Below, piece after piece: positions 11,009-20,389 of a stretch of DNA of 64,000 nt (position 1 is its first letter; each line of letters begins with the position of its first letter). Origin of the DNA: Primulina eburnea (taxonomy: Eukaryota > Streptophyta > Magnoliopsida > Lamiales > Gesneriaceae). The DNA lies in NCBI RefSeq assembly GCF_022965805.1, contig NW_027331381.1, forward strand, positions 186,001-250,000. The letters run 5' to 3'. The notes below the pieces were generated by a model, which was given only the letters and a program-made list of their open reading frames with translations, did not search any database and had not been told where the DNA came from. A program made the position numbers and the translations under genes.

Positions 11009-11407
11009 TCATCCATAAATATTTGACAGGATTACATGATCATAAGTTTCCTTCACACTAGCTATCCACATGTTCATCCAAACAGCTAGTGCTGAGGAAG
11101 AAGTTTTGCAGAAACTGTGTGAAGATGCGATGCTATTAAGAGTCTCCAACTCCTTACGCAACATCAATTCATAAAGGTGGCCCTCCTTGAAGGCATCCAC
11201 CTCTGCAGAAATCTTTAAGTGCTCTCGCACTTCTCTCAACTGGGCCATCCGCCTAAAGGTGGTGACCTTTCCTGAGTTGTACAGGAGCTCTAGCTCCAGT
11301 AACTCTTCCCAATAGGGAAGACTAGCATAGAAGACCTTGTCTTCTATCGCAGCTTTTTGTGCCTCAAGTGAAACTGGATCGACGCTTGAACTACTTGCTC
11401 CTGCCAT
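11009..11407 (-). CDS. Antisense protein 2 inside the Sire-like element
   Basis: A 132-residue ORF runs from ATG at 11407 to TGA at 11009, on the strand opposite to the element. The protein begins MAGASSSSVDPVSLEAQKAA and is helical and charged (YWEELLELELLYNSGKVTTF, RMAQLREVREHLKISAE, LYELMLRKELETLNSIA), ending with a hydrophobic tryptophan segment (ALAVWMNMWIASVKE). It resembles antisense protein 1 in length, order of motifs and the tryptophan-rich end. A TATAAATA box sits at 11456-11463, 49 bp before the ATG. It is transcribed away from the sense gene starting at 12026, so the 618 bp between them is a divergent control region. No known domain recognised; function unknown. Confidence 0.65.
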   Translation of the reverse strand: MAGASSSSVDPVSLEAQKAAIEDKVFYASLPYWEELLELELLYNSGKVTTFRRMAQLREVREHLKISAEVDAFKEGHLYELMLRKELETLNSIASSHSFCKTSSSALAVWMNMWIASVKETYDHVILSNIYG

Positions 11408-11455
11408 TTCTTCTTAAAAGTTTTCTGCTGATACTTGTGACTAACTTTTCAGTCT

Positions 11456-11463
11456 TATTTATA
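11456..11463 (-). promoter_or_regulatory. TATA box of antisense gene 2
   Basis: The minus strand reads CCTATAAATAAG, 49 bp before the ATG at 11407. It is nearly the same box and spacing as for antisense gene 1. Confidence 0.6.
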
Positions 11464-11778
11464 GGCCAGGACAAGGAAAACGAAAGGACACTTCTCTCTG
11501 TGACGGTTGCTATGCCAAGCACTATACTCGTCTTTAATCATTACTGTCTATTGCCGTCATTTTTCTTTAATGCACTTATTTAGGGGGAATGATGGTTTAA
11601 GAAATTAACTGAGAAGACAGTTGTTAGTAAATTTCCAACTGAAAGGACTCAGTTTTTCCTAACTGATCGTTCAGTTGAAAATTCTACTAATCTTCTCATC
11701 AAAGTTAATAAATTAAACCTATTATATTCCAAATCAAATGACGTGACTATCTGCTAAATCATGATGAATTTAAGTTTA

Positions 11779-11888
11779 CCACGTGTACACGTTTTTAACC
11801 GCTCAAAATTGCACACACATGGCACGCGTACATTTTTTTTAAAAAAAAAAAAACAAAAAACAAATTATTTATGGAATGACACGTGTCC
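11779..11888. promoter_or_regulatory. G-box/ABRE-like pair in the divergent control region
   Basis: CCACGTGTAC at 11779-11788 and the palindrome GACACGTGTC at 11878-11887 are textbook cores for plant bZIP/bHLH factors. A T-run and A-run lie between them (about 11832-11853). They sit between antisense gene 2 and the sense gene at 12026 and could serve both. Binding is inferred from the core motif only. Confidence 0.45.
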
Positions 11889-12025
11889 AAAAATTTGAAT
11901 AGTCACGAACATATGTACATTTGCCCGCTTCATTTCAGTTCTACTTTTTGATTATTCACAAACTGCCGAAAGTAAGAGCAAATATCTTCTCTAAATTTCT
12001 CTTTCAGCAAATCACCCAGTACGAA

Positions 12026-13063
12026 ATGACGACTCAGATTCCCGCTTACATGCTTAATGCTATGACAATCAATTTTGGATCCATTTTATCTTTCGGAGAT
12101 GATGAGGTCAAAAAGGTGTTTCAAAAACTCGAAAATGCTGGTCTGAGAACATTTCTCGGACAATCATCACAGGATATATATCCAAAAGAATTTCAATATT
12201 TCTATTCCTCTGGCAAGGTTGACTCAGAAGGTATCATAAATTCTACTGTCAATGGTCAGTCGCTGACTATATCTGAAGATTCTTTTGGGGAATTATTCTC
12301 TTTACCTTGTGACGGATTAGCACAACTTTCGGATGTCAAAGCATCTGATATTGATGAAATGAAAATCCTTTTATCTGCTGATGGACGGAAAATTATAGTT
12401 TCCGATCCTAAAAAGGAACTGAAACATGAAATTCAGTTGCTTGTTGATATAATTGCTAAAGGGCTCCTAGCAAAAGCAGGATCATTTGCTGCCCTTACAT
12501 TAGAAAAGTTTCAAGCCATTACTGCTATTATGACTGATCAAAAATTCAACTGGAAACGGCTCATCTTTAACATACTGAAGAATATGTTTTTGTCGTCAAA
12601 ACAATCCAAGGGTTTTGCCGTACAAATCAGTTATCTATTGAAAGTAAAAAGTTTAGTGGCTGCTGATTCTGAAAGATTATCGAAATTCAAGGTGTTCAAT
12701 GCCAAGAACACTATGCCACCAAAAATCAACCTGGACATTTCTCCTGCCAAATTCGTCAAGATTAAGAAGGAGATTGGAATTGATCAGGCGACTACAAAAT
12801 CAGAGAAGAAAGTCAAAACTCTACCTCAACGGAAGATTACTAAAAGAAAATCGATTCTGAGTAAAACTGATTCAAAGAGAACTCCATCACCTCAGATTGT
12901 CAAGAGAACAAGAACTCAAAGAGTGAGGTCAGTTACTGAAGTCACCATTGCTGCTGATCAGTCAATGACTACAGATAGAAGCTGTTCCCTTGAACATCAT
13001 TCCAGATTGTCAACCGATAGAAGCTGTTCCCTTGAACATCATTCCACCTGTCGATTCAGCTAG
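12026..13063 (+). CDS. Sire-like 3' sense protein, N-terminal part
   Basis: The ORF starts at the ATG at 12026 (MTTQIPAYMLNAMTINFGS) and gives 345 residues. The first 220 residues look like a compact globular domain (DDEVKKVFQKLENAGLRTFL, LFSLPCDGL, ELKHEIQLLVDIIAKGLLAK, FNWKRLIFNILKNMF, KGFAVQISYLL). This pattern matches, from memory, hypothetical proteins frequent in Gesneriaceae-type genomes. The following part is basic and serine-rich (KKVKTLPQRKITKRKS). No signal peptide or membrane segment is evident, so the name env-like given to extra genes of Sire elements fits position only. The frame probably continued into the next ORF; a frameshift near 12950-13060, beside a 42-bp repeat, now separates them. 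Function unknown. Confidence 0.7.
   Translation: MTTQIPAYMLNAMTINFGSILSFGDDEVKKVFQKLENAGLRTFLGQSSQDIYPKEFQYFYSSGKVDSEGIINSTVNGQSLTISEDSFGELFSLPCDGLAQLSDVKASDIDEMKILLSADGRKIIVSDPKKELKHEIQLLVDIIAKGLLAKAGSFAALTLEKFQAITAIMTDQKFNWKRLIFNILKNMFLSSKQSKGFAVQISYLLKVKSLVAADSERLSKFKVFNAKNTMPPKINLDISPAKFVKIKKEIGIDQATTKSEKKVKTLPQRKITKRKSILSKTDSKRTPSPQIVKRTRTQRVRSVTEVTIAADQSMTTDRSCSLEHHSRLSTDRSCSLEHHSTCRFS
12974..13046 (+). repeat. 42-bp tandem duplication at the ORF break
   Basis: GATAGAAGCTGTTCCCTTG and the following bases occur at 12974 and again at 13016, a period of exactly 42 bp (14 codons). The repeat itself preserves frame. The change of frame between the two sense ORFs lies in or beside it. Confidence 0.85.
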
Positions 13064-14666
13064 CACAAAGAGGGAATCAGTTAGGGCCAAAGCTCTCTTA
13101 ACTCAGATATCTCGACCAATTGGTGTCGCACCCACACGACCGAAAGGCATCAAGTTTGTAGAAGTGGTGGATTCAACTCAAATTGGGTTAGAAATTCCAC
13201 ACCTCATGAGTTCTGACAAAGGAAAGGGCACGATGATTGAAAATCCCCGACCAACAAATCCGATTCAAACCCACATTGACCTTGTTTGGGCAAAGGTTAA
13301 TGATTTTGCAGCTTCAAAAATTCAGGCCTATGATGCTTGGAAGGCCTACCGAACTGAAATTTTTGCCAAGAAACTGAAGAACAAATCTCAACTGAATAAA
13401 TTTATTAAACTGGAAGATTATGTTCTGAAGATAGTAAAAGAAGCCTCCATTACTCTGGCTATGGAAAGGAAAACCTACTTATTTGATCAAGTGAGAGCAA
13501 AGAAGTTGGCTCATATTATCGGCAAATTGAAGGACAACTATATTCCCACAAACCCAACTGCCTATGCTGATCAAGCAGTGATCACTCAGCTAGATTCTGA
13601 TCTGGTTGGGTTGCTATCTCAGATTAAATTTTGGGAAATGGATCAGGAATTAGTCATTCATCAAGGAAATTCAGACACTGATGATGAAAACGAAGATGAC
13701 GAATCACTAACTGAACAGCAGCAACCACCGTCTGATCTGGCTCTTGTTACAACTGACGTACCAGTTCTAGATAAGCTTCAGTCACCTCCTACTGAACAAC
13801 AACTATACACCGAAGCTGAGCTTTTCTATGCTCACATCGATGAGCTCATTTCAGTAATCGTTCAGGATTCTCACTTGAGTAAATCTACAAATGACAAAAT
13901 TGATCATCCAGTTGATCAAACCAATGAAGAGGCTCCTATCTCTGCAGAAGAACCAATTCAGCAAGCTTCATCTGCTGACATGAATACTTCAAAGGACGAT
14001 CCTCTTGCTTGTCAAGATCCTCCGCTACAGGAACCAGTGCTCAGTTCTCCACCACCTGATATTCTTAAGACCAGTCACTCTGCTGAACAGAATTCATCTC
14101 CTCCACTTACAGTTCAAGGAGAAATGATTGACACTGATGTTTCAGTTCAAAATGTTGATGATCCAGTCTCAACTGACCACACATTAGTCGTTTCTGAACA
14201 CATCACAAAAGAAACAGGATCATCCTACCAATCTCCTCCTCAAAATTCTTCAGATATTGATCTTATTCTGGAAGAAGTTCAGCATTTACAGAATAATATG
14301 GAGCAAATGATCTCTACCATCTCCAAAATTCAGAACACGCAACTATCTCACACTCTAAAATTGGATCATCTAAATGAGTCCAACTTAGAGAAAATGAATG
14401 CTCTTAGAGTCAAAATGGACTCCCTTGTCAAAACTATGGATCAAACAAAGCAGGGGTTACTCGATTCCTTATCTACAGATCAAAATGTAAACAGTCAAAG
14501 ATTTCAGCGACTGGAAACCTTTGTTTCAAAGCAAATGGAGTTACTACAGACCTCCTTCACCACTATTGCCTCAAGCATCACATCAGATGTCAAAATTCTC
14601 TCCCTTCACGTTAAAAAGCTATCGGACAAAATGGAGGTATTTGACAAAAAGGGGGAAAACAGCTAA
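13047..14666 (+). CDS. Sire-like 3' sense protein, C-terminal coiled-coil part
   Basis: This open frame overlaps the previous ORF in another register and ends with TAA at 14666. The protein-like register is already visible in the second repeat copy (IEAVPLNIIPPVDSAS). There is no good start codon before the ATG at 13206, which supports it being the downstream half of one broken gene. It begins with a helical basic domain (DLVWAKVNDFAASKIQAYDAW). A long acidic, proline- and serine-rich linker follows (about 13660-14250). A coiled coil of about 120 residues comes last (IDLILEEVQHLQNNMEQMIS, LEKMNALRVKMDSLVKTM, SLHVKKLSDKMEVFDKK). No membrane segment is seen. A structural or partner-binding role is possible but unproven. 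Confidence 0.65.
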   Translation, partial: PVDSASTKRESVRAKALLTQISRPIGVAPTRPKGIKFVEVVDSTQIGLEIPHLMSSDKGKGTMIENPRPTNPIQTHIDLVWAKVNDFAASKIQAYDAWKAYRTEIFAKKLKNKSQLNKFIKLEDYVLKIVKEASITLAMERKTYLFDQVRAKKLAHIIGKLKDNYIPTNPTAYADQAVITQLDSDLVGLLSQIKFWEMDQELVIHQGNSDTDDENEDDESLTEQQQPPSDLALVTTDVPVLDKLQSPPTEQQLYTEAELFYAHIDELISVIVQDSHLSKSTNDKIDHPVDQTNEEAPISAEEPIQQASSADMNTSKDDPLACQDPPLQEPVLSSPPPDILKTSHSAEQNSSPPLTVQGEMIDTDVSVQNVDDPVSTDHTLVVSEHITKETGSSYQSPPQNSSDIDLILEEVQHLQNNMEQMISTISKIQNTQLSHTLKLDHLNESNLEKMNALRVKMDSLVKTMDQTKQGLLDSLSTDQNVNSQRFQRLETFVSKQMELLQTSFTTIASSITSDVKILSLHVKKLSDKMEVFDKKGENS

Positions 14667-14901
14667 AGAATTATCTGAATGAATGCTAAAGAATTATCTG
14701 AATGAATCAGATTATTATCAACTGATGTTATTTTCTCCAACTGATGTTATTCTCTCAGACTTTATATTATCTACAAGGAATTCTGCTATCTATATTATCT
14801 ACAAGGAATTCTGCTATCTTATGATTCAGTTGCATAATCTATTATCAACAAAGAGCTGAGTTAAATATCTTGGTTTTGTCAAACACCATAAAGGGGGAAA
14901 T
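14667..14901 (+). other. Sire-like 3' noncoding tail and polypurine tract
   Basis: Short direct repeats fill this stretch: TAAAGAATTATCTGAATGAA twice near 14665-14706 and TATATTATCTACAAGGAATT twice near 14763-14813. The polypurine tract AAAGGGGGAAAT at 14890-14901 touches the 3' LTR. No gene seen. Confidence 0.8.
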
Positions 14902-15881
14902 TGTTGGAAACTAAATTCTGGAGTTTGACAAAACATAAATCAATCGATTAAACCAACTAATACATGAAAGCATATTCGGCAGCTGAACATTCAACTAAAA
15001 TCAGTTGACACAAACTGATCAGTTGAGAACTGATCAGTTAAAACATTCAGCCGAAAACATTAAAGCTTCTCAACTGAAGATACCTCGGGAAAGATCATTC
15101 AACAGACAAAAAGACATATCAGACAGCAACTGAATATGGAAAGCCGCACTGCATAGAAAAACGTATTTCGGCTATTGAGATTAATACGCCGTTTTACAAT
15201 AAATGATGAAGCGGCAATCAAGAACTCTGTCCAAGAAATGATAAGGTGGCAATCAACGGATACGAGAATTCAAAATTACCGTTGAAAGATAAGTCTATAA
15301 ATATGACTAAAGAGCAGTTGACAGTATACACGATTTGATCAATCATAAACTTGCCATTACTCTGTCAAAATCTCAGCTCACACTTATCAGATCTATTCGA
15401 AGTAATCAAGGCTACACATTGAGCTAACTATCACTCTGAAATATTGATAATTCGATAAGTGCTAAGTACAGTTACTTACAGAGATCATTGTATTATACTA
15501 AGAGTTTCAGTTCAGGCAATAGATAAGTCCTAACTGAAGTGGGTCTGTACAAGTGTTGTACTCGATCAAAGTCTTTTAGTGAATATCCTATCCTTGTGAT
15601 AGAAGGGGTGACGTAGGAGTTATTCAATTCTCCGAACATCCAGAAACATATTGTGTTGTCTTTACTTCAGCTTTTTATTTCCAGTTAGATATTCTATCTT
15701 TCAATCAGTTTATTTTCCGCAACTGCTTATTCAGTTTAACTGATTGATAATTGACCGACAGGATACTTAGTTCAGTTTGTAACAAAACTGAACTACCTTC
15801 TTCGAAAAACATTTAAATTCCTAGAAGTGTTTATTCAACCCCCCCTTCTAAACACTCCTTAGTCAATAACCGATCCTAACA
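14902..15881 (+). repeat. Sire-like 3' LTR
   Basis: The 980-bp LTR has the same ends as the 5' copy and a TATA box at 15296-15303. It is followed by the right TSD copy AACGG at 15882-15886. Confidence 0.95.
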
Positions 15882-15886
15882 AACGG

Positions 15887-16372
15887 TTCCCGGTACTACG
15901 AAAGCTATCTCATCTCGTTGCAAAGCTAACAACAATGGCTTCTGGATCATAGAACTCAAAGAGGAACTTGACATACGGCTCAATGCATCCGCTACAACAT
16001 TAGCCTTCCCAGGGTGGTAACTAATCGTCACATCATAATCTTTGACAAGCTCTAACCACCGTCTCTGTCGCATATTGAGTTCTTTCTGAGAAAACAAATA
16101 CTTTAAACTCTTGTTGTCCGTGAAAATTTCACACTTTTTGCCAAATAAATAATGTCTCCAGATTTTCAAGACGAATACCACAGCTGCTAGTTCCAGATCA
16201 TGCGTAGTATAATTTTTCTCGTAATCTTTCAATTAACGAGAAGCATAGGCTATAACCTTTCCACTTTGCATCAACACTGCACCAAGACCCTTCTTCGACG
16301 CATCAGTGTAAAAATAAAGTCCCCTGAACCGCTGGGCAATGCAAGTACCGGAGCTGTCGTCAATCTATCTTT
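15887..16372 (-). pseudogene. Element A pol fragment: RNase H
   Basis: On the minus strand this encodes the Ty3 RNase H ([56 protein letters not shown]). It continues, across the Sire-like element, into the integrase at 3960-2528. A premature TAA at 16233-16235 interrupts it just before LKDYEKNY, where relatives have a glutamine codon. At 16372 it is cut by the LTR of element B; the last five bases TCTTT are the left copy of B's expected TSD. Confidence 0.85.
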
Positions 16373-18238
16373 TGTGGGGACCCGGGCTCTAACTCATTCT
16401 TTGGGATTAAATGGATCTTTATTATAAAAAGTGGGTCAAATTTTTGCTTTTAACATTACATGAAATGTTAATAAAACTAAACACAACATATACTTCTACT
16501 TTATTTCATCAAATGTAAATACAAGTCTTGTTATTATACATTTGTACAAACTAGTGTTTAAAACAAACTACCATCTACAAGTAGTACAAAGCAAGTAAAA
16601 ACTACTAGTCCTCTGCTGCGCCCGAAGTCACCACGCTATCACGATCTCATCTCTGTCTCAACCCAGATCCTGCCCCAGCTGTTGTTATGCACACATACAG
16701 ACATAACAACAATCGGAAACTCCGGTGAGAACAAATCCCAGTATAAACATGTATACATGCATATAATCAATCTAAAACATGAAACATGCTATTATGAATG
16801 ACATCCATATAAACATGTAATGTGAATCAAACCATGTCTGGAATCGACTCGACTATAACTCTAGGGATCCCGATGTGAATAAGACGTCAATTGCTGCCAC
16901 CTACCCTCCCAATCGGGGCGAATGTACGCTTATTTCTAGACTTCGGTCTGATCTGTATCGACATCTACAATAGGAGAATGATCTTCCCCTAAGCTGCGAT
17001 ATCACCGAACATCTAGAAGTTTGACTGTTTCTGTCAAGACTCTCTTATCTTAAATGCAATAAATAACAATCTGTAAACAAAGCATAATCATCTCAAAAGA
17101 TTTGAATACAAGTCTATAAACAAATCACAATCATATTACAAGATAAACAATAAATCTAGTATGTGATTTTGGTTGGAAAACTCAAATTGAATCTAATTTG
17201 AGTCATGTCTCCCCAAACAAAACATGCATTATACATTTCTTGTTAAACCGTTATTGATGTCGAGGTCTCAAAGACGAATCTTACCAATGTCAATCTGAAA
17301 TGGCAACGTAAAGATACACTCTAACAAGACATAACTCAAAGCGAGTCTTATACCATTCATAATTCAATCTCAATACAATTCAGTAGTGTAATGGTATGAT
17401 TTCTCGATACTAATCTATCAATAATAATTAGTAGATTATTCACAATTCATCACATCAATAACAAAATCATAATCTCCCCAAAATCTGCATTATCTCAACT
17501 CATACAATCTGAAATTTCATAACAATATCATATGACATCCGATAATCGATCCGTTTACGATTCTATAACATCTATAATCCCGAGAACATATAATCACAAG
17601 CATATGAGCATTTCTCCAACATGTAAACTTCAAAACGTGCTGAACATAATCATACTTACATCCTTTCGAAGCCGGTGATGAGAGAACACGAATCTTAACT
17701 CGGAATATAATTCGGATGGCTAAATATTGAGAAATATAAATTCAAAGTGAAAGAACTTTCCTTCTTCCTTAACCTTTTTCTCTCTCAGTGGTCTCAGCTG
17801 AAATGGAAGGAAATGAAGCCACATACACTTATATTGCATGGCAAGGAACAAGTGTCTTTATTTTTCAAGTGGCACGCATGACCGCGGGTGCAGTGACATC
17901 TTCAGCGCGGGTGCGCTCATGCTTCGGCACCACTTTCATTTTTCACAATTTGACGACCGCGGGTGCGATCATGTTTGCACCGCGGGTGCGGTCTTGCTTC
18001 GGCAATCCATTCATTTTCCAAAATTCAACGCCGCGGGTGCGGTCCCATCCTTACCGCGGGTGCGGTGTTGCTTCGGTAAAATTTGCCAACTTACTGTCCA
18101 TGCACCGCGGGTTCGATGTCTTCCTATACCACGGGTGCGGTCTTGCCTTCTTCCAAAATTCTTATTGTATGTCATGCATACTCATATCTTCCGAGTCTCA
18201 CATCAATGAAGACTAATAAAGAAATCTCAAGCCTTACA
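16373..18238 (-). mobile_element. Element B: 3' LTR (Ty3, Tekay-like, minus strand)
   Basis: The LTR reads TGTAAGGCTTGAG from 18238 on the minus strand and ends GAGCCCGGGTCCCCACA at 16373. It has the conserved hairpin block at about 16681-16710 and a U3 palindrome array at 17881-18142. Open frames over the array are repeat artefacts. Confidence 0.9.
17881..18142. repeat. U3 palindrome array of element B
   Basis: Eight copies of ACCGCGGGTGCGGTC-like motifs start at 17881, 17904, 17956, 17979, 18030, 18053, 18103 and 18128. Spacing within pairs is 23-25 bp and pairs recur every 73-75 bp. The spacers between pairs are AT-rich (for example TTTTTCACAATTT). Confidence 0.9.
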
Positions 18239-18342
18239 TTTCTCCCCCTCTAAGAAATGATTTCGTTCTCGAAATCGCAGGCAATCTAGTAAATTATCTA
18301 TATACAAGATGTAATATAATCAAAACTTAATAAATACTTACA
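18239..18342 (-). other. Element B polypurine tract and 3' noncoding tail
   Basis: On the minus strand AGAGGGGGAGAAA directly precedes the LTR. The rest is short noncoding sequence after the pol stop, including the motif GATTTCGAGAACGAAATC shared in form with C and G. Confidence 0.75.
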
Positions 18343-19956
18343 TCAAGTAAATAACTCGGGATGTTTCTGCCGCATGTCTGTTTCTGTTTCCCAAGTCGCT
18401 TCTTCGAGGCCATGACGACTCCATTGGACTTTCACTAGCGGAATAGTCTTTGTCCTGAGCTTCTTTTCATTCCGGTCAAGAATTTGTATCGGTTGTTTAA
18501 CACAGCTCAAGGTCTGATCAAGCTCCGCTTCATCAGGGTGAATGACATGAGAAATATCTGGCATATATCTACGCAACATCGACACATGAAAAACGTCATG
18601 TATACCAGATAAAGAAGGAGGAAGAGCAAGTCTGTAAGCTCGATCGCCAATCTTTTCAAGAATTTCGTACGGACCAATGTATCGAGGAGACAATTTCCCA
18701 TGTTTGCCAAATCTGACAACACCTCTGAAAGGAGAAATCTTCAAAAATACTCTGTCTCCTTGTTCAAATACTAATGGTCTACGTCTAATGTTGGCGTATT
18801 TTGCTTGTCTATCCTGTGCCGTCATCATTCTTTTTTGAATAATTTTCACTTTCTCAGTCATGTCACGTATCATATCCGGCCCAAGTTCTGGTACCTCTGA
18901 GATGTCATCCCAGTACAGCGGAGATCTGCACTTCTTTCCATATAAGGCTTCAAACGGTGCCATCTCAATGCTTGTCTGAAAGCTGTTATTGTAAGAGAAT
19001 TTGCAAAGAGGTAGAGACTCTTGCCAACTAGTGCCAAAATCTAGCACTACGGCTCTCAACATATCCTCTAAAGTCTGGATAGTCCGCTCTGACTGTCCGT
19101 CTATATGAGGATGATAAGTAGTACTCAGGTATAATATCGTACCTAAATCCTGCTGTAAACTGTGCCAGAAGTGAGAAGTGAATCGTGGATCATGATCTGA
19201 TACGATAGACTTCGGCACACCATGTAATCTGACTACCTCTCGGACATATATCTCCGCCATCTGATCATGTCGATAAGTCATTCTGTACGGGATGAAACAA
19301 GCTGATTTGGTCAGTCTATCGATAATGACCCAAATCGCATCACAACCTCGGGAAGATCGAGGTAACTTCGTCACGAAATCCATGGAAATATGATCCCATT
19401 TCCATTCAGGAATAGACAAACTCTGAAGTAAACCTCCGGGCTTTTTCCTCTCGGCTTTCACCTTTTGGCAGTTCAAGCACTTAGACACAAATTCTGTAAT
19501 ATCTGATTTCATTTGTTTCCACCAGAACTGTGTCTTCAAGTCGTTGTACATTTTCCTGCCACCAGGATGAATGCTAAACCGACTACAGTGCGCTTCTGAT
19601 AAAATCTGTTGTTTCAAATCTGAAACATCTGGCACTACCAGACCGTTATTCATGTACAAAACATGATCACGTACCTGGTATTCTGAAATATGTCCTGTTC
19701 GGACCATCTGAATCGATCTCTGCACATTCTGATCGGTTCTTTGGGCTTCTTTGATCCTCATAATTAAATCAGGCTCAACTCGGATTGTAGCAAGTTGTAG
19801 TGGCCTACTCTTTGTATCAAATTTTAATCCAGACAAACAGCAATTTTCAACTAACTTTGTTACACCTATCGTCGATAAGGATAAGGAACAAACCTTTCGA
19901 CTCAAAGCATCAGCTGCTGCATTCGACTTCCCTGGATAGTATTTGATTTCGCAATC
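18343..19956 (-). CDS. pol: Element B pol fragment: integrase with chromodomain-like tail (5'-truncated)
   Basis: The frame is open from the junction with element D at 19956 down to the stop at 18343. It begins within the end of RNase H ([20 protein letters not shown]), so the start was removed by the D insertion, not by a natural start codon. Counting from the first internal Met at 19905: zinc-binding H106, H113, C143 and C146; catalytic D176 (SMDFVTKLP), D237 (VSDHDPRF) and E273 (DGQSERTIQ); GPY/F region near PRYIGPYEIL; and a chromodomain-like C-terminus ([31 protein letters not shown]). All catalytic residues are present. The upstream gag, protease and RT must lie beyond the right end of the window. 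Confidence 0.9.
   Translation of the reverse strand, partial: DCEIKYYPGKSNAAADALSRKVCSLSLSTIGVTKLVENCCLSGLKFDTKSRPLQLATIRVEPDLIMRIKEAQRTDQNVQRSIQMVRTGHISEYQVRDHVLYMNNGLVVPDVSDLKQQILSEAHCSRFSIHPGGRKMYNDLKTQFWWKQMKSDITEFVSKCLNCQKVKAERKKPGGLLQSLSIPEWKWDHISMDFVTKLPRSSRGCDAIWVIIDRLTKSACFIPYRMTYRHDQMAEIYVREVVRLHGVPKSIVSDHDPRFTSHFWHSLQQDLGTILYLSTTYHPHIDGQSERTIQTLEDMLRAVVLDFGTSWQESLPLCKFSYNNSFQTSIEMAPFEALYGKKCRSPLYWDDISEVPELGPDMIRDMTEKVKIIQKRMMTAQDRQAKYANIRRRPLVFEQGDRVFLKISPFRGVVRFGKHGKLSPRYIGPYEILEKIGDRAYRLALPPSLSGIHDVFHVSMLRRYMPDISHVIHPDEAELDQTLSCVKQPIQILDRNEKKLRTKTIPLVKVQWSRHGLEEATWETETDMRQKHPELFT
19952..19956. repeat. Expected left TSD of element D (CAATC)
   Basis: The five bases before the D LTR start. 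The partner copy is not in the window because D is itself cut by F. Confidence 0.5.
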
Positions 19957-20087
19957 TGTAATGCCCGAGATTTAATATCGTATTAAATTACGATTATTAA
20001 TATATAATCGAGACGATTATGAATGGGCTAACCGAAACACGAATTGGAAGTGCGCATGTGAGATTGTTGGTGCGAGAGCCGAGGTCT

Positions 20088-20389
20088 CGCGCATATGCGC
20101 GAAGAGTAGGCGCGCATATGCGCGAGCTGTGTGGAAGCCAAGGAGCCAAGATCGAACCCTGCGCGCACATGCGCGACGTAAAGCGCGCACATGCGCGATA
20201 CGTCCAGAGATTTGGGCGCATATGCGCCGGATGGCAGCGCGCATATGCGCGAGCTGCATTGCACGAGACAGTAGGTCTCGCGCATATGCGCGACGATGGG
20301 GCACGCATATGCGTGAGTTGCCGTGCTTGGAACGCACCGAGACAGAATGTCTCGCGCATATGCGCCGATGGTGATCACGCATATGCGCG
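20088..20389. repeat. U3 palindrome array of the D 5' LTR
   Basis: Ten copies of CGCGCATATGCGCG-like palindromes start at 20088, 20111, 20162, 20184, 20215, 20238, 20279, 20302, 20353 and 20376. Pairs are 22-23 bp apart; pair starts recur every 53-74 bp. Because the motif is self-complementary, overlapping open frames appear on both strands; these are not genes. Confidence 0.92.

Larger units (their letters stand above)
3966..15881 (+). mobile_element. Complete Sirevirus-like Ty1/copia retrotransposon with extra 3' genes
   Basis: The element is 11.9 kb with LTRs of 966 and 980 bp, TG...CA ends and a 5-bp TSD. Its order is LTR, primer site, gag, pol, two antisense genes, two sense open frames, polypurine tract, LTR. 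Large gag, pol in a separate frame and additional genes after pol fit the Sire lineage of copia. The LTRs differ by about 13 substitutions plus one 14-bp indel by eye, roughly 1.3 percent, so the insertion is moderately young. It interrupts element A between RNase H and integrase. Gag and Pol are open throughout, so it may have been autonomous until recently. Confidence 0.95.

Noticed and set aside
12026..14666. Envelope glycoprotein in the Sire-like element
   Set aside because: Position fits, but I see no signal peptide, membrane anchor or glycoprotein-like pattern, so only an uncharacterised protein is claimed.
17788..18216. Overlapping open frames over the element B U3
   Set aside because: They follow the CCGCGGGTGCGG array and exist in two frames together; they are repeat artefacts inside an LTR.
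20088..20389. CRISPR-like regularly spaced repeats
   Set aside because: The repeats are palindromic, imperfect and 22-51 bp apart within a plant LTR; there are no cas genes and no unique spacers of constant length.
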